Source of the DNA: Anaeromicrobium sediminis
GTDB lineage: Bacteria; Bacillota; Clostridia; Peptostreptococcales; Thermotaleaceae
NCBI RefSeq assembly: GCF_002270055.1
Contig: NZ_NIBG01000033.1
Span: 1-32,865 of the forward strand
Direction of reading: 5' to 3'
Length of the DNA: 32,865 nt
Shown here: positions 25,249 through 32,865 of the stretch, in pieces
Position numbering within the stretch: the stretch's first letter is position 1
Layout: each line of letters starts with the position of its first letter
Translations under genes and position numbers: made by a program
The notes under the pieces: model-generated
Database searches by the model: none
The model's input: only the letters and a program-made list of their open reading frames with translations
What the model was told of the DNA's origin: nothing

Positions 25249-26742
25249 ATGATGGGTGAATATATTTTAGAAATGGTTGACGTTGTGAAGGAGTTTCCTG
25301 GGGTTAAGGCGCTCAAGGGTGTAGATTTGAAAGTTAGAAAAGGATCAATTCATGCTTTAATGGGAGAAAATGGGGCAGGTAAATCAACCCTCATGAAGTG
25401 TTTAATTGGCATTCATCAAATGACATCTGGAAAAATCATATTCAAGGGGCAAGAGGTTCATATTAAGGGGACCTCATCTGCCCTTAATATGGGCATTTCT
25501 ATGATACATCAAGAATTGACAGCTGTTACTGAGCGTACCGTAGCAGAGAATATATGGTTAGGTAGAGAGCCATTAAAAAATAGATTTATGATAGATCATA
25601 AAAAGATGAAAGATGATACGACAGAGTTATTAGAAAGACTACATATGGATATTGACCCAGATGAAATAATGGCCAATTTAACAGTTGCCAAAATGCAAAT
25701 GGTTGAAATTGCAAAGGCAGTTTCCTTTAATGCAGACATAATAATCATGGATGAACCTACATCAGCCTTAACTACAAAAGAGGTTGACCACCTATTTGAA
25801 ATTATTAACAGTTTAAAGAGTAAGGGCGTTACAATAATATATATTTCTCACAAAATGGATGAAATCTTTGAAATTTGTGATGAAATTACAGTTTTAAGGG
25901 ACGGTGAATTTGTTGGAGTGGATTTTGCTTCTAACTTAAGCATAGATAAATTAATATCTATGATGGTTGGCCGTGAACTGACTGAAATGTTTCCAAAAGT
26001 AGAGTGTGAAATAGGAGAGACTATTTTAAAAGTTGAAAATTTAAGCTCTGGCTCTGCTTTTTCAGATGTATCCTTTGAACTTAAAAAGGGTGAAATATTA
26101 GGTTTTGCTGGGTTAGTAGGAGCAGGTAGAACGGAAGTTGTAGAGACCATATTTGGTATAAGACCAAAGACAGGCGGAAAAATCTACATAAAGGATAAGG
26201 AAGTTGAAATAAAAGAAGCTTATGATGCATTAAAACATGGAATTTTTTTATTGACAGAAGATAGAAAGAAACAAGGCATATTTCCAGTTTTAAGTGTTAA
26301 GGATAATATGATTGTATCTAATCAAGAGAACTATGTTAAAAAACTTAGTTTAGATCACAAAAAAATTAAATCTGACACAATGGAGTATATAGATAAAATC
26401 AATGTAAAAACTCCAAGTATTGAAACACCTATAAAGAGTCTAAGTGGAGGAAATCAACAAAAGGTACTTGTAGCAAGGGCCCTTTTAACAGAACCTGAGA
26501 TTCTAATTGTAGATGAACCAACTAGGGGGATAGATGTAGGTGCGAAAGCAGAGATACATACATTGATTACAAATCTTGCAGCTCAGGGGAGAGCAATTAT
26601 TATGATATCTTCAGAAATGCCAGAAGTTTTAGGAATGAGTGATCGAGTTGTTGTAATGCATGAAGGGAGAGTAACAGGAATAGTAAATCGTAGTGATATA
26701 ACTCAAGAAATAGTTATGCGCTATGCCACAAATAGTATATAA
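25249..26742 (+). CDS. Double-domain sugar ABC transporter ATPase (MglA/RbsA type)
   Basis: A 497-aa cytoplasmic protein with two ABC cassettes. The first has Walker A GENGAGKST (about 39-47), Q-loop MIHQELTAV and Walker B IIIMDEPTSAL. Its signature is replaced by LTVAKMQMVEIAKA, as is normal for MglA. The second has a degenerate Walker A (GLVGAGRTE), a canonical LSGGNQQKVLVARAL and Walker B ILIVDEPTRGID. This asymmetric pattern identifies the ribose/galactose-type importers. Two ATGs (25249, 25252) follow AGGAG, and either could be used. The gene starts 44 bp after the binding-protein stop. Confidence 0.93.
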   Translation: MMGEYILEMVDVVKEFPGVKALKGVDLKVRKGSIHALMGENGAGKSTLMKCLIGIHQMTSGKIIFKGQEVHIKGTSSALNMGISMIHQELTAVTERTVAENIWLGREPLKNRFMIDHKKMKDDTTELLERLHMDIDPDEIMANLTVAKMQMVEIAKAVSFNADIIIMDEPTSALTTKEVDHLFEIINSLKSKGVTIIYISHKMDEIFEICDEITVLRDGEFVGVDFASNLSIDKLISMMVGRELTEMFPKVECEIGETILKVENLSSGSAFSDVSFELKKGEILGFAGLVGAGRTEVVETIFGIRPKTGGKIYIKDKEVEIKEAYDALKHGIFLLTEDRKKQGIFPVLSVKDNMIVSNQENYVKKLSLDHKKIKSDTMEYIDKINVKTPSIETPIKSLSGGNQQKVLVARALLTEPEILIVDEPTRGIDVGAKAEIHTLITNLAAQGRAIIMISSEMPEVLGMSDRVVVMHEGRVTGIVNRSDITQEIVMRYATNSI

Positions 26743-26758
26743 AGGAGGTAGATAAAGG

Positions 26759-27760
26759 ATGGATCAAGTGTCTAACATGTCTAATATTAAAAGAATTGCA
26801 AGTAAAAATACAATCTATGTAGTTCTTATATTTTTAGTAGTTTTGATTACTATTGCATCACCTAATTTTCTTACCATACACAATATTATAAATTTAGTAA
26901 CTACAGAATCGATTAAAGGCCTACTAGCCTTAGGTGTTGCCTTTTGTATTCTTTCAAAGGGGATTGATCTATCTCCAGGTTCAATTGTAGCTTTATCTGC
27001 TGTTGTATCAGCAAGTTTAATACAAGATCCTACATATACAGCTCAATTATTTAAGGGGTTTGATTTACCTCCAGGAATAGATGTAGTTATAGCTGTATTA
27101 GCAGGTGTGTTGGCAGGAACATTCTTTGGGGTTGTAAATGGGTCCTTAATTGCCTTAACAAAGATACCTCCTTTTATAGCCACTTTAGGAAGTATGGTAG
27201 TAGTAAGAGGATTGGCCATGTTATATACTAACGCTTACCCAATACCAATGTTAAAGCCAACCTTTAAAGCAATAGGTCAAGGATCTATAGGAATAGTACC
27301 TAATTTATTAATTATACTTGTTTTATTTGTAATAGTAGGTTGGTTTTTATTAAATCAAACGAGGTTTGGTAAGAATGTATATGCAATAGGTGGAAATATT
27401 GTGGCAGCTGAAGTGGCTGGAATAAATGTAAAGAAAAATATTATTTGGATATATACATGGTCTGCATTTTGTGCTTCTGTTGCAGGAGTATTATTAGCTT
27501 CAAGAACTGGTTCAGGTATAGCAACTCTAGGTTTAACTTATGAGCTAGATGCCATAGCGGCAGCTACAATCGGAGGAGTTAGTCATAATGGTGGAGTTGG
27601 TCGGATTGGTGGCGTGGTAGCTGGTATTTTAATACTAGGTGTAGTTAACAATGGATTATTACTTTTAGGAGTATCTCCATATATACAACAACTTGTAAAA
27701 GGTGTAATCATTGTAAGTGCGGTTGTATTTGATATGAGAAAAAATGCTAAAGCGGCATAA
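26759..27760 (+). CDS. RbsC-type sugar ABC transporter permease
   Basis: A 333-aa membrane protein with eight to ten hydrophobic segments. Its start follows AAAGGAGG that overlaps the end of the ATPase gene (16-bp gap). It carries family motifs such as GIDLSPGSIVALSAVV, GVVNGSLIALTKIPPFIATLG and LDAIAAATIGGVSHNGGVGR (the ATPase-contacting loop). It would form a homodimeric pore with the upstream ATPase. As in the rest of the operon, the substrate is inferred, not seen. Confidence 0.93.
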   Translation: MDQVSNMSNIKRIASKNTIYVVLIFLVVLITIASPNFLTIHNIINLVTTESIKGLLALGVAFCILSKGIDLSPGSIVALSAVVSASLIQDPTYTAQLFKGFDLPPGIDVVIAVLAGVLAGTFFGVVNGSLIALTKIPPFIATLGSMVVVRGLAMLYTNAYPIPMLKPTFKAIGQGSIGIVPNLLIILVLFVIVGWFLLNQTRFGKNVYAIGGNIVAAEVAGINVKKNIIWIYTWSAFCASVAGVLLASRTGSGIATLGLTYELDAIAAATIGGVSHNGGVGRIGGVVAGILILGVVNNGLLLLGVSPYIQQLVKGVIIVSAVVFDMRKNAKAA

Positions 27761-27780
27761 ATATAAGGGAGGAGATAGAC

Positions 27781-28608
27781 ATGAAAATTTGTTTTAATCA
27801 AGCAACAACAATGAAAAATTCCACTTTGGAAAAGGATCTAGAACTATGTGAAAAGCATGGATATGATTTAATCGAAATTAGACTAGATAAACTAAGAGAT
27901 TATCTAACTAGAAATACCCTTGATGATTTAGTAAATTTCTTTGAAAAAAGTAATATAAAACCCTTTGCTTTTAACGCTCTAGAATTTATCACTTTCAGAG
28001 ATAAAGAAGGCTATGACCAAATAATTAGTGACCTTAAGTTTCTATGTGAAGTAGGAAACCTTATTAATTGTAAAAAGATTGTAGTAGTACCTACTTTTGA
28101 TGTGGGAGATCATACAAAGAGTGAAATTAAAGAAGAAAGTGTAAAGAGAATAAGTGAGCTAGCTCATATAGCTAAAATACATGATGTTAAATTGGCATTT
28201 GAATTTGTAGGCTATCCAAACTGTTCTGTAAATAGATTTGAACAGGCTTATGATATTGTAAAGGCAGTTGATCTTCCTAACGTAGGTGTAGTACTAGATT
28301 GTTTCCATTTCCACGCAATGGGATCTTGTCTTGAAGATTTAAAGAAGGCAGATAAGGATAAGATATTTATATTCCATATTGACGATAGTGAAGATCTACC
28401 AGTAGGGGCTGCAAGAGATAATAATCGTCTATGGCCTGGAGAGGGGGCCATTAACTTAGATGGAATATTGTCTACTTTAAAAGATATCGGATATGATGAG
28501 ATGGTTTCTATTGAGTTATTTAGACCAGAATACTGGGATTGGGAAATTGAGAGAGCTATTTTTGTTGGTAAGGAAAAGACGATGGATGTTGTATCAAAAT
28601 ATTTTTAA
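27781..28608 (+). CDS. iolI: IolI-type inosose (2-keto-myo-inositol) isomerase
   Basis: A 275-aa TIM-barrel protein (RBS AGGGAGGAG, 20 bp after the permease). It is closely similar along its whole length to the Bacillus IolI I remember: an N-terminus of CFNQATTMKNSTLEKDLELC, then LCEKHGYDLIEIR and a C-terminal DVVSKYF. The metal ligands are all present as Glu141, Asp173, His199 and Glu245, exactly one position before the E142/D174/H200/E246 set I recall for Bacillus IolI. It should interconvert 2-keto-myo-inositol with 1-keto-D-chiro-inositol, linking chiro- and myo-inositol when coupled to the IolG next door. A broader sugar-isomerase role is possible but less likely. Confidence 0.88.
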   Translation: MKICFNQATTMKNSTLEKDLELCEKHGYDLIEIRLDKLRDYLTRNTLDDLVNFFEKSNIKPFAFNALEFITFRDKEGYDQIISDLKFLCEVGNLINCKKIVVVPTFDVGDHTKSEIKEESVKRISELAHIAKIHDVKLAFEFVGYPNCSVNRFEQAYDIVKAVDLPNVGVVLDCFHFHAMGSCLEDLKKADKDKIFIFHIDDSEDLPVGAARDNNRLWPGEGAINLDGILSTLKDIGYDEMVSIELFRPEYWDWEIERAIFVGKEKTMDVVSKYF

Positions 28609-28647
28609 TAAACTAAAATATACATAAAGAATTGGAAGGGTGTAAAT

Positions 28648-29661
28648 ATGATTAGAGTTGGAATTATTGGAGTTGGACGAATTGGAAGACTTCATACAGA
28701 AAACATATGTTATAATGTGCCAATGGCAAAGGTAGTTTCCATAGCAGACCCTTTTATGTCAGAGGACACAGAAAAGTGGGCTAATAATTTAGGAATTACA
28801 AAGTGTTATAAGGATTATAATAATATATTAAATGATAAAGAGGTAGACGCTGTATTTATTTGTTCTTCAACTAATACTCATGCACCAATTTCTATAGAGG
28901 CAATTGAAGCCCATAAACACGTATTTTGTGAAAAGCCAGTAGACTTATCTATTGAAAAAATAGTTGAAGTTATGGAAGTTTTAAAGCATAAGGATATAAA
29001 ATATCAAGTTGGATTTAATAGAAGATTTGATCACAACTTTAAGGCTGTTAGAGATGCTGTTGCAAATAATAAAATTGGAGATCCTCATATTATGAGAATC
29101 ACATCTAGAGATCCAGCACCACCTCCAATTGAGTATGTAAAAGTATCAGGAGGGTTGTTCTTGGATATGACTATTCACGATTTTGATATGGCAAGATATT
29201 TAGTGGATAGTGATGTTAAAGAGATATTTGTGCAGGCAGATGTACTTGTGGATGATGCCATTGGTGAAGTTGGCGATGTAGACACGGCTATAGTGTCTAT
29301 GAAAATGGAAAATGGTACATTAGCAATTATAGAAAACTCTAGAAAGGCCGTTTATGGGTATGACCAAAGAGTAGAGATATTAGGCTCACAAGGAATGGTA
29401 GGAACAAAGAATGATTTGCCATCAACAGCTGTTATAAGTAATGAAAATGGAGTAACTGGAGAAAAACCTCTACATTTCTTCTTAGAAAGATATATGGATT
29501 CTTTTAAGAAAGAAGTAATCGCTTTTGTAGATGCTATTAACAATGACACTCCTGTACCAGTAGATATTAACGATGGTTTAAAGAGCGTCATAATAGGTAT
29601 GGCAGCTAAAAAGTCTTTAGAAGAAGGCAGACCAGTTAAAATATCAGAAATAAAACTTTAG
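28648..29661 (+). CDS. iolG: Inositol 2-dehydrogenase, IolG-like
   Basis: A 337-aa NAD(P)-dependent Gfo/Idh/MocA oxidoreductase (ATG 28648, RBS TTGGAAGGG). The N-terminal Rossmann fold has GVGRIGRLH. The EKPVDLS motif gives catalytic Lys96, and the GGLFLDMTIHDFDMARYL motif gives Asp173 and His177, the active-site set of IolG. The IENSRKAVYGYDQRVEILGS and KPLHFFLERYMDSF segments also fit inositol dehydrogenases rather than other members. It should oxidise an inositol to its 2-keto form. It is the last gene before a terminator. None of iolB, C, D, E or J follows. Confidence 0.88.
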   Translation: MIRVGIIGVGRIGRLHTENICYNVPMAKVVSIADPFMSEDTEKWANNLGITKCYKDYNNILNDKEVDAVFICSSTNTHAPISIEAIEAHKHVFCEKPVDLSIEKIVEVMEVLKHKDIKYQVGFNRRFDHNFKAVRDAVANNKIGDPHIMRITSRDPAPPPIEYVKVSGGLFLDMTIHDFDMARYLVDSDVKEIFVQADVLVDDAIGEVGDVDTAIVSMKMENGTLAIIENSRKAVYGYDQRVEILGSQGMVGTKNDLPSTAVISNENGVTGEKPLHFFLERYMDSFKKEVIAFVDAINNDTPVPVDINDGLKSVIIGMAAKKSLEEGRPVKISEIKL

Positions 29662-29701
29662 AATTATATAAAAATATATTTAAACAATTTACTAATTCCC
29701 C

Positions 29702-29738
29702 CCCTAGAGTATTAAAACAAATATTCTAGGGTTTCTTT
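29702..29738 (+). terminator. Intrinsic terminator of the inositol operon
   Basis: CCCTAGAGTATT (29702-29713) pairs with AATATTCTAGGG (29720-29731), one G-U pair, followed by TTTCTTTTT. Confidence 0.85.
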
Positions 29739-29809
29739 TTAGGCTTTATAATAAATGTTAACATGTAAGTTATAAACAAGATAGATGAAAAAATGTGGTT
29801 GAGTATAGA

Positions 29810-29827
29810 TTAATACTTAAGTGTTAA
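29810..29827. promoter_or_regulatory. Near-perfect palindrome before the activase-like operon
   Basis: TTAATACTTAAGTGTTAA is an 18-bp dyad with a single pair of mismatched positions (T/C), centred about 54 bp upstream of ATG 29872. Possible operator. No associated regulator is in the window. Confidence 0.25.
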
Positions 29828-29871
29828 TAATAGTCTTTAGATATTTGTTGTATGAAAGGAATGAAAAAGTG

Positions 29872-30858
29872 ATGAAGACATTATTAACTCTGAATCACCA
29901 TATACGTAATAAGAAAAAGTATAAGAGTGCAACGGATCTGGTTATTGGTATTCCAAAGGGCTTATTTTATCATGAACACAGCCGTCTATGGGAAAAATTT
30001 TTTGAGAATTTAGGCTGCAAAGTAATAGTTTCAGAAGATACAAACAAGGAAATTCTCAATTATGGGATTAAGCACTGTAGCAATGAAACATGCCTTCCTG
30101 TAAAAGTATTTCATGGGCATGTATACAGCCTTAAAGATAAAGTAGACTATATATTTATTCCAAGATACACAAGTGTTGATAAAAACGAGTATACCTGCCC
30201 TAAATTCTGTGGACTACCGGATATGTCACTATTAAATCTAAAAGGTAGTATAAGGGTATTGGAAGTGAAACTGCATATAGATAAGGATATTAATTTTACC
30301 TTTGAAAGCTTAAAAGAACTAGCTAAAAACATTAATGTTGAATATAACAACGTTGTTGAGGCTTTCAAAAATGCAGTGGATTTATTTCATAAAAACGAGG
30401 AAGAGAAATTAAGAGATGGCCTGAATCAGGTTAATAAATCAAAAAAACTTGCCGTTTCAGTGTTAGGACATCCCTATGTTATATATGATAACTATATGAG
30501 CATGAGACTTATAGGAAAACTTAAAAATAAAAATATTGATGTTTACACTCCAATGAGTCTTGATAGAGAAACAAAAAGGCGTAATGCTTATCCTTTCCAA
30601 GGCAAGGTTTTTTGGGGAGTTGGCTTTGAAAACCTGGGAAGTGCATTTACATTTGCAGAAGATGAAAATATTAATGGAATTATCTATTTATCACCTTTTG
30701 CTTGTGGAGTAGATGCATTTATTGTTGAATTTATTGAAAGGCGGTTTAAAACCCATTACAAAGTACCTTTCCTAAAACTCACAATCGATGAACACACGGG
30801 AGAAGCAGGATTTGATACAAGAATAGAAGCATTTTTGGATATGATAGGGTGTGATTAA
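29872..30858 (+). CDS. CoA-activase-associated protein, COG3580/HgdB-like
   Basis: A 328-aa protein (AAAGGA RBS). ATG 29872 or the adjacent GTG 29869 is the likely start. The GTG at 29821 would add an unrelated tail. Conserved features of this family are IGIPKGLFYHEHSRLWEKFF at the N-terminus and cysteines in CSNETCLPVKVFHGH, TCPKFCGLPD and SPFACGVDA. A DEHTGEAGFDTRIEAFLDM segment closes the protein. These cysteines probably hold an iron-sulfur cluster, as in the dehydratase beta subunits and double-cubane proteins of the 2-hydroxyacyl-CoA dehydratase superfamily. The next gene starts 2 bp after its stop. Actual reaction and substrate are unknown. Confidence 0.78.
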   Translation: MKTLLTLNHHIRNKKKYKSATDLVIGIPKGLFYHEHSRLWEKFFENLGCKVIVSEDTNKEILNYGIKHCSNETCLPVKVFHGHVYSLKDKVDYIFIPRYTSVDKNEYTCPKFCGLPDMSLLNLKGSIRVLEVKLHIDKDINFTFESLKELAKNINVEYNNVVEAFKNAVDLFHKNEEEKLRDGLNQVNKSKKLAVSVLGHPYVIYDNYMSMRLIGKLKNKNIDVYTPMSLDRETKRRNAYPFQGKVFWGVGFENLGSAFTFAEDENINGIIYLSPFACGVDAFIVEFIERRFKTHYKVPFLKLTIDEHTGEAGFDTRIEAFLDMIGCD

Positions 30859-30860
30859 AG

Positions 30861-31979
30861 ATGAAAGTAACATTTCCACACATGGGAAACATGTATGTAC
30901 CAATTAAAGTATTGTTAGAAACTATAGGTGTAGACTACGTAATGCCGCCCTTTTGCAATAAAAAGACAGTAGAATATGGTGTTACCCATTCTCCTGAATT
31001 TGTATGTCTACCATTTAAGACAATGTTAGGAGACTTTATTCACGGCATACAAAATGGAGCAGATACAATATTGTTCTGTGGAGGGGTAGGTCAATGCAGA
31101 CTTGGTTATTATGGGGATTTACAGAGTGAGATATTAAAAAGTATCGGATATAAGGTTGAATTTATTTCCATTGATTTAACCAATATGACTGTTAAGGAGG
31201 TAATGGAAAAACTAAAGATCTTAACAGACGGTAAAAGTTCTTCTAAAGTTATTAAAGGGATTATCTATGCAGTACAGACAATCTTTATGGTTGATAAATT
31301 ATATCAATTAGCCAATTACACAAGGTGCAGGGAAATAAACAAAGGTTATACTGATAATGTTATGAAAGAATTTAAAAATAGAGTACAAAATGCAAAGGGG
31401 TATAAAGGCATAAAGAATGAAATAATACTTGCCAAAAGGATGTTAAAAGCAATAAAAATAGATAGAAATTCTCAACCGCTTAAAATAGCTATTGTTGGGG
31501 AAATATATGCTGCTACCGAAAGCTATATTAACTTGGATATTGAAAGAAAATTGGGCAATATGGGTGTAGAGGTGTGCAACAAATTAGGTGTTGCCAATTG
31601 GATAATGGAGCACTTTATTAAAAATATACTGCCTATAAAATCAAAAAATATGCCACACGAAGCAGGTAAAGAGTTCATGAGGACGGACGATATAGGAGGG
31701 CATGGACTTGAAACTATTGGAAATGCCATATTAAGTGGAAAGAAAGAGTATGACGGCGTTATTCATTTGTATCCCTTTACGTGTATGCCTGAAATTATTG
31801 CACAAAGTACCTTTAGCGAGATACAAGGAAAATATAATATTCCAATAATCACACTTATTTTAGATGAAATGACAGGAGAAGCAGGCTATGTAACAAGGCT
31901 TGAAGCATTTATTGATATGCTTAGAATGAAAAGAAACTTTTGTAAGAGTAGTAATCAGACTGAAACAGATGCAACTTAA
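30861..31979 (+). CDS. CoA-activase-associated protein, COG3581/HgdB-like
   Basis: A 372-aa protein that starts 2 bp after its partner, so translational coupling is likely. Features are MKVTFPHMGNMYVPIKVLLE, a cysteine-containing PEFVCLPFKTMLGDF, FCGGVGQCRLGYYG, GEIYAATESYINLDIERKLG, YPFTCMPEIIAQSTF and a terminal DEMTGEAGYVTRLEAFIDML that parallels the end of the upstream protein. The two proteins correspond to separate domains of the very large one-chain CoA-activase proteins found in other anaerobes. No BadF/HgdC-type ATPase, needed to inject electrons in this superfamily, is next to the pair. It may be encoded elsewhere. Confidence 0.78.
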   Translation: MKVTFPHMGNMYVPIKVLLETIGVDYVMPPFCNKKTVEYGVTHSPEFVCLPFKTMLGDFIHGIQNGADTILFCGGVGQCRLGYYGDLQSEILKSIGYKVEFISIDLTNMTVKEVMEKLKILTDGKSSSKVIKGIIYAVQTIFMVDKLYQLANYTRCREINKGYTDNVMKEFKNRVQNAKGYKGIKNEIILAKRMLKAIKIDRNSQPLKIAIVGEIYAATESYINLDIERKLGNMGVEVCNKLGVANWIMEHFIKNILPIKSKNMPHEAGKEFMRTDDIGGHGLETIGNAILSGKKEYDGVIHLYPFTCMPEIIAQSTFSEIQGKYNIPIITLILDEMTGEAGYVTRLEAFIDMLRMKRNFCKSSNQTETDAT

Positions 31980-32003
31980 TATCTTTCGTACTAAAATAAA
32001 ACA

Positions 32004-32043
32004 AGACTATGATAAATCTAATTTTATCATAGTCTCTTTTTTT
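32004..32043 (+). terminator. Intrinsic terminator
   Basis: A perfect 13-bp stem, AGACTATGATAAA with TTTATCATAGTCT (32004-32016 / 32023-32035), followed by CTTTTTTTTG. Confidence 0.88.
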
Positions 32044-32350
32044 GTGTCTTTTTATAGAATAACACTTCAATAAGTCCTTTTTATTACCTAAAAAACCCAT
32101 AGCAATGTACAATAAATTAACATTCGACAAAAGCAGTGGAGTTTCGATGGAGGATATTGTAAACATAAACAGAAAATGGAAATATATACAATTTTATACC
32201 AATAACTTATATAAAATATGTGAAGATAGAAATTAACTTGTCTGATATAGGGTTTTATCATTATCTTAAAAGTCTTGTTATAAAGAGAATATAAGTTTAT
32301 ATATAGTAAAGATGAGCTAAATTTAAATTAGCAAATTTAAGGAGGAAAAA
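32044..32350. other. Intergenic region with a short open frame
   Basis: 307 bp before the receptor gene. A frame is open from 32063 to TAA 32236, with an ATG at 32105 (43 codons, reading MYNKLTFDKSSGVSMED at its start) but no RBS before it. It may be a remnant. I do not recognise it. A promoter follows at 32275. Confidence 0.25.
32275..32303 (+). promoter_or_regulatory. Candidate promoter of the Cache receptor gene
   Basis: TTGTTA (32275-32280), a 17-bp spacer and TATATA (32298-32303). This gives a leader of about 40 nt to ATG 32351. Confidence 0.5.
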
Positions 32351-32865
32351 ATGAAAAGCTTAAAGTATAAAATTATGGTACCCGTATTTTTATTATCTAC
32401 CATAGGAATTATTCTTCTCTCATTTTGTGCACATGAAATATCTAAGGAAATAATTACAAATTATGTGGAGTTAGCAGTAGAAGGTAAGGCTGAAAAACTT
32501 GTAAGTTTTATAGACCATGAATTGGAAGAGTGGGAAAGTCAATTGGAGCTATTGGCTTCAACTGACAAAGTAAAAAAATTAGACTCTGAAGGATTTTTAA
32601 AACATATCTCAGATAAAAAAAATTTGTTTGAACAATATGAAGTAGTTGCAATTATTGACAGTAAAGGAAACTATGTAGCTTCGAATGGAACAAAGGGAAA
32701 TATTACGGACAGACTATATTTTCATAAGGCTATGAAAGGAGAGTCGGCCATATCTGAATTTAGTATTTCAAAAACTACTGGGAATCCAATTATAGTAATT
32801 TCAGTTCCTATTTTTGATGATTATGGAAATGTAATAGGCGTAGTGGCTTCAACAGTAAATTTATA
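32351..32865 (+). CDS. N-terminal part of a Cache-domain sensory receptor, probably a chemotaxis protein
   Basis: ATG 32351 follows AAGGAGG. The visible 171 residues hold a membrane segment (about 8-27) and then an extracellular double-Cache domain: a long helix with VEGKAEKLVSFIDHELEEWE, then VVAIIDSKGNYVASNG, DRLYFHKAMKGE and NPIIVISVPIFDDYGNVIGV. The frame is cut by the window end. Proteins with this start are mostly methyl-accepting chemotaxis proteins, but a kinase or GGDEF output is possible because the output domain is not seen. Confidence 0.8.
   Translation, partial: MKSLKYKIMVPVFLLSTIGIILLSFCAHEISKEIITNYVELAVEGKAEKLVSFIDHELEEWESQLELLASTDKVKKLDSEGFLKHISDKKNLFEQYEVVAIIDSKGNYVASNGTKGNITDRLYFHKAMKGESAISEFSISKTTGNPIIVISVPIFDDYGNVIGVVASTVNL

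Noticed and set aside
25041-25259. A 72-codon plus-strand frame bridging the binding-protein and ATPase genes
   Set aside because: Out of frame with two strongly supported genes. It gains its length only from AT-rich spacer sequence.
25848-26150. A 100-codon minus-strand open frame inside the ABC ATPase gene
   Set aside because: Serine/proline-rich antisense shadow of a clearly coding frame, without an RBS.

Overview
The window is AT-rich DNA with strong AGGAGG-type ribosome binding sites, short intergenic hairpin terminators, a T-box leader, S-layer-homology (SLH) proteins, YesM/YesN-type two-component proteins and a 2-hydroxyacyl-CoA dehydratase-like gene pair. Together these point to an anaerobic, spore-former-type member of the Clostridia. 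I cannot name the species. No rRNA, tRNA, CRISPR array or intact transposase gene was found.

Layout. (1) 1-2832: a Crp/Fnr regulator of the YeiL type (cut by the window edge) diverges from a HAD nucleotidase (YjjG type). These are followed by the 3' remnant of an alpha/beta hydrolase, a decayed non-coding stretch and a small LapA-like membrane protein. (2) 3226-11834: two very large, tandemly arranged secreted paralogues, each with a signal peptide, three internal beta-propeller-like repeats, an FN3-like segment and three C-terminal SLH domains. They are separated by a 122-bp inverted-repeat element flanked by a 5-bp direct repeat, which looks like a MITE. (3) 11898-18630: an HD-GYP c-di-GMP phosphodiesterase (minus strand), an NCS2 uracil/xanthine permease, a sulfatase (minus strand) and a GGDEF diguanylate cyclase with a textbook sigma-A promoter. 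(4) 18712-19415: a complete T-box transcription unit, probably isoleucine-specific, whose read-through product holds only tiny ORFs and a cluster of small hairpins, with no synthetase, biosynthetic or transporter gene. (5) 19679-29661: a cyclitol module made of a YesM-type histidine kinase, a membrane-anchored sugar-binding protein and a YesN-type regulator, then a lipoprotein binding protein, an MglA/RbsA-type double ATPase, an RbsC-type permease, IolI and IolG. (6) 29872-31979: a two-gene operon of HgdB/CoA-activase-like iron-sulfur proteins. (7) 32351-end: the N-terminus of a Cache-domain receptor.

How the genes work together. The module in region 5 resembles the clostridial XylFII-LytS-YesN xylose sensor in gene content. 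The anchored binding protein and the kinase probably sense an inositol isomer outside the cell, YesN activates the downstream ABC transporter, and IolG plus IolI oxidise and isomerise the imported cyclitol. The other iol genes (iolB, C, D, E, J) are not in the window. The kinase gene has an in-frame TGA at codon 7, directly after a strong RBS and start, so this sensor may be broken or expressed in an unusual way. HD-GYP and GGDEF enzymes occur close together and beside SLH surface proteins, which fits c-di-GMP control of surface behaviour, but the sequence shows no c-di-GMP riboswitch that would link them directly.
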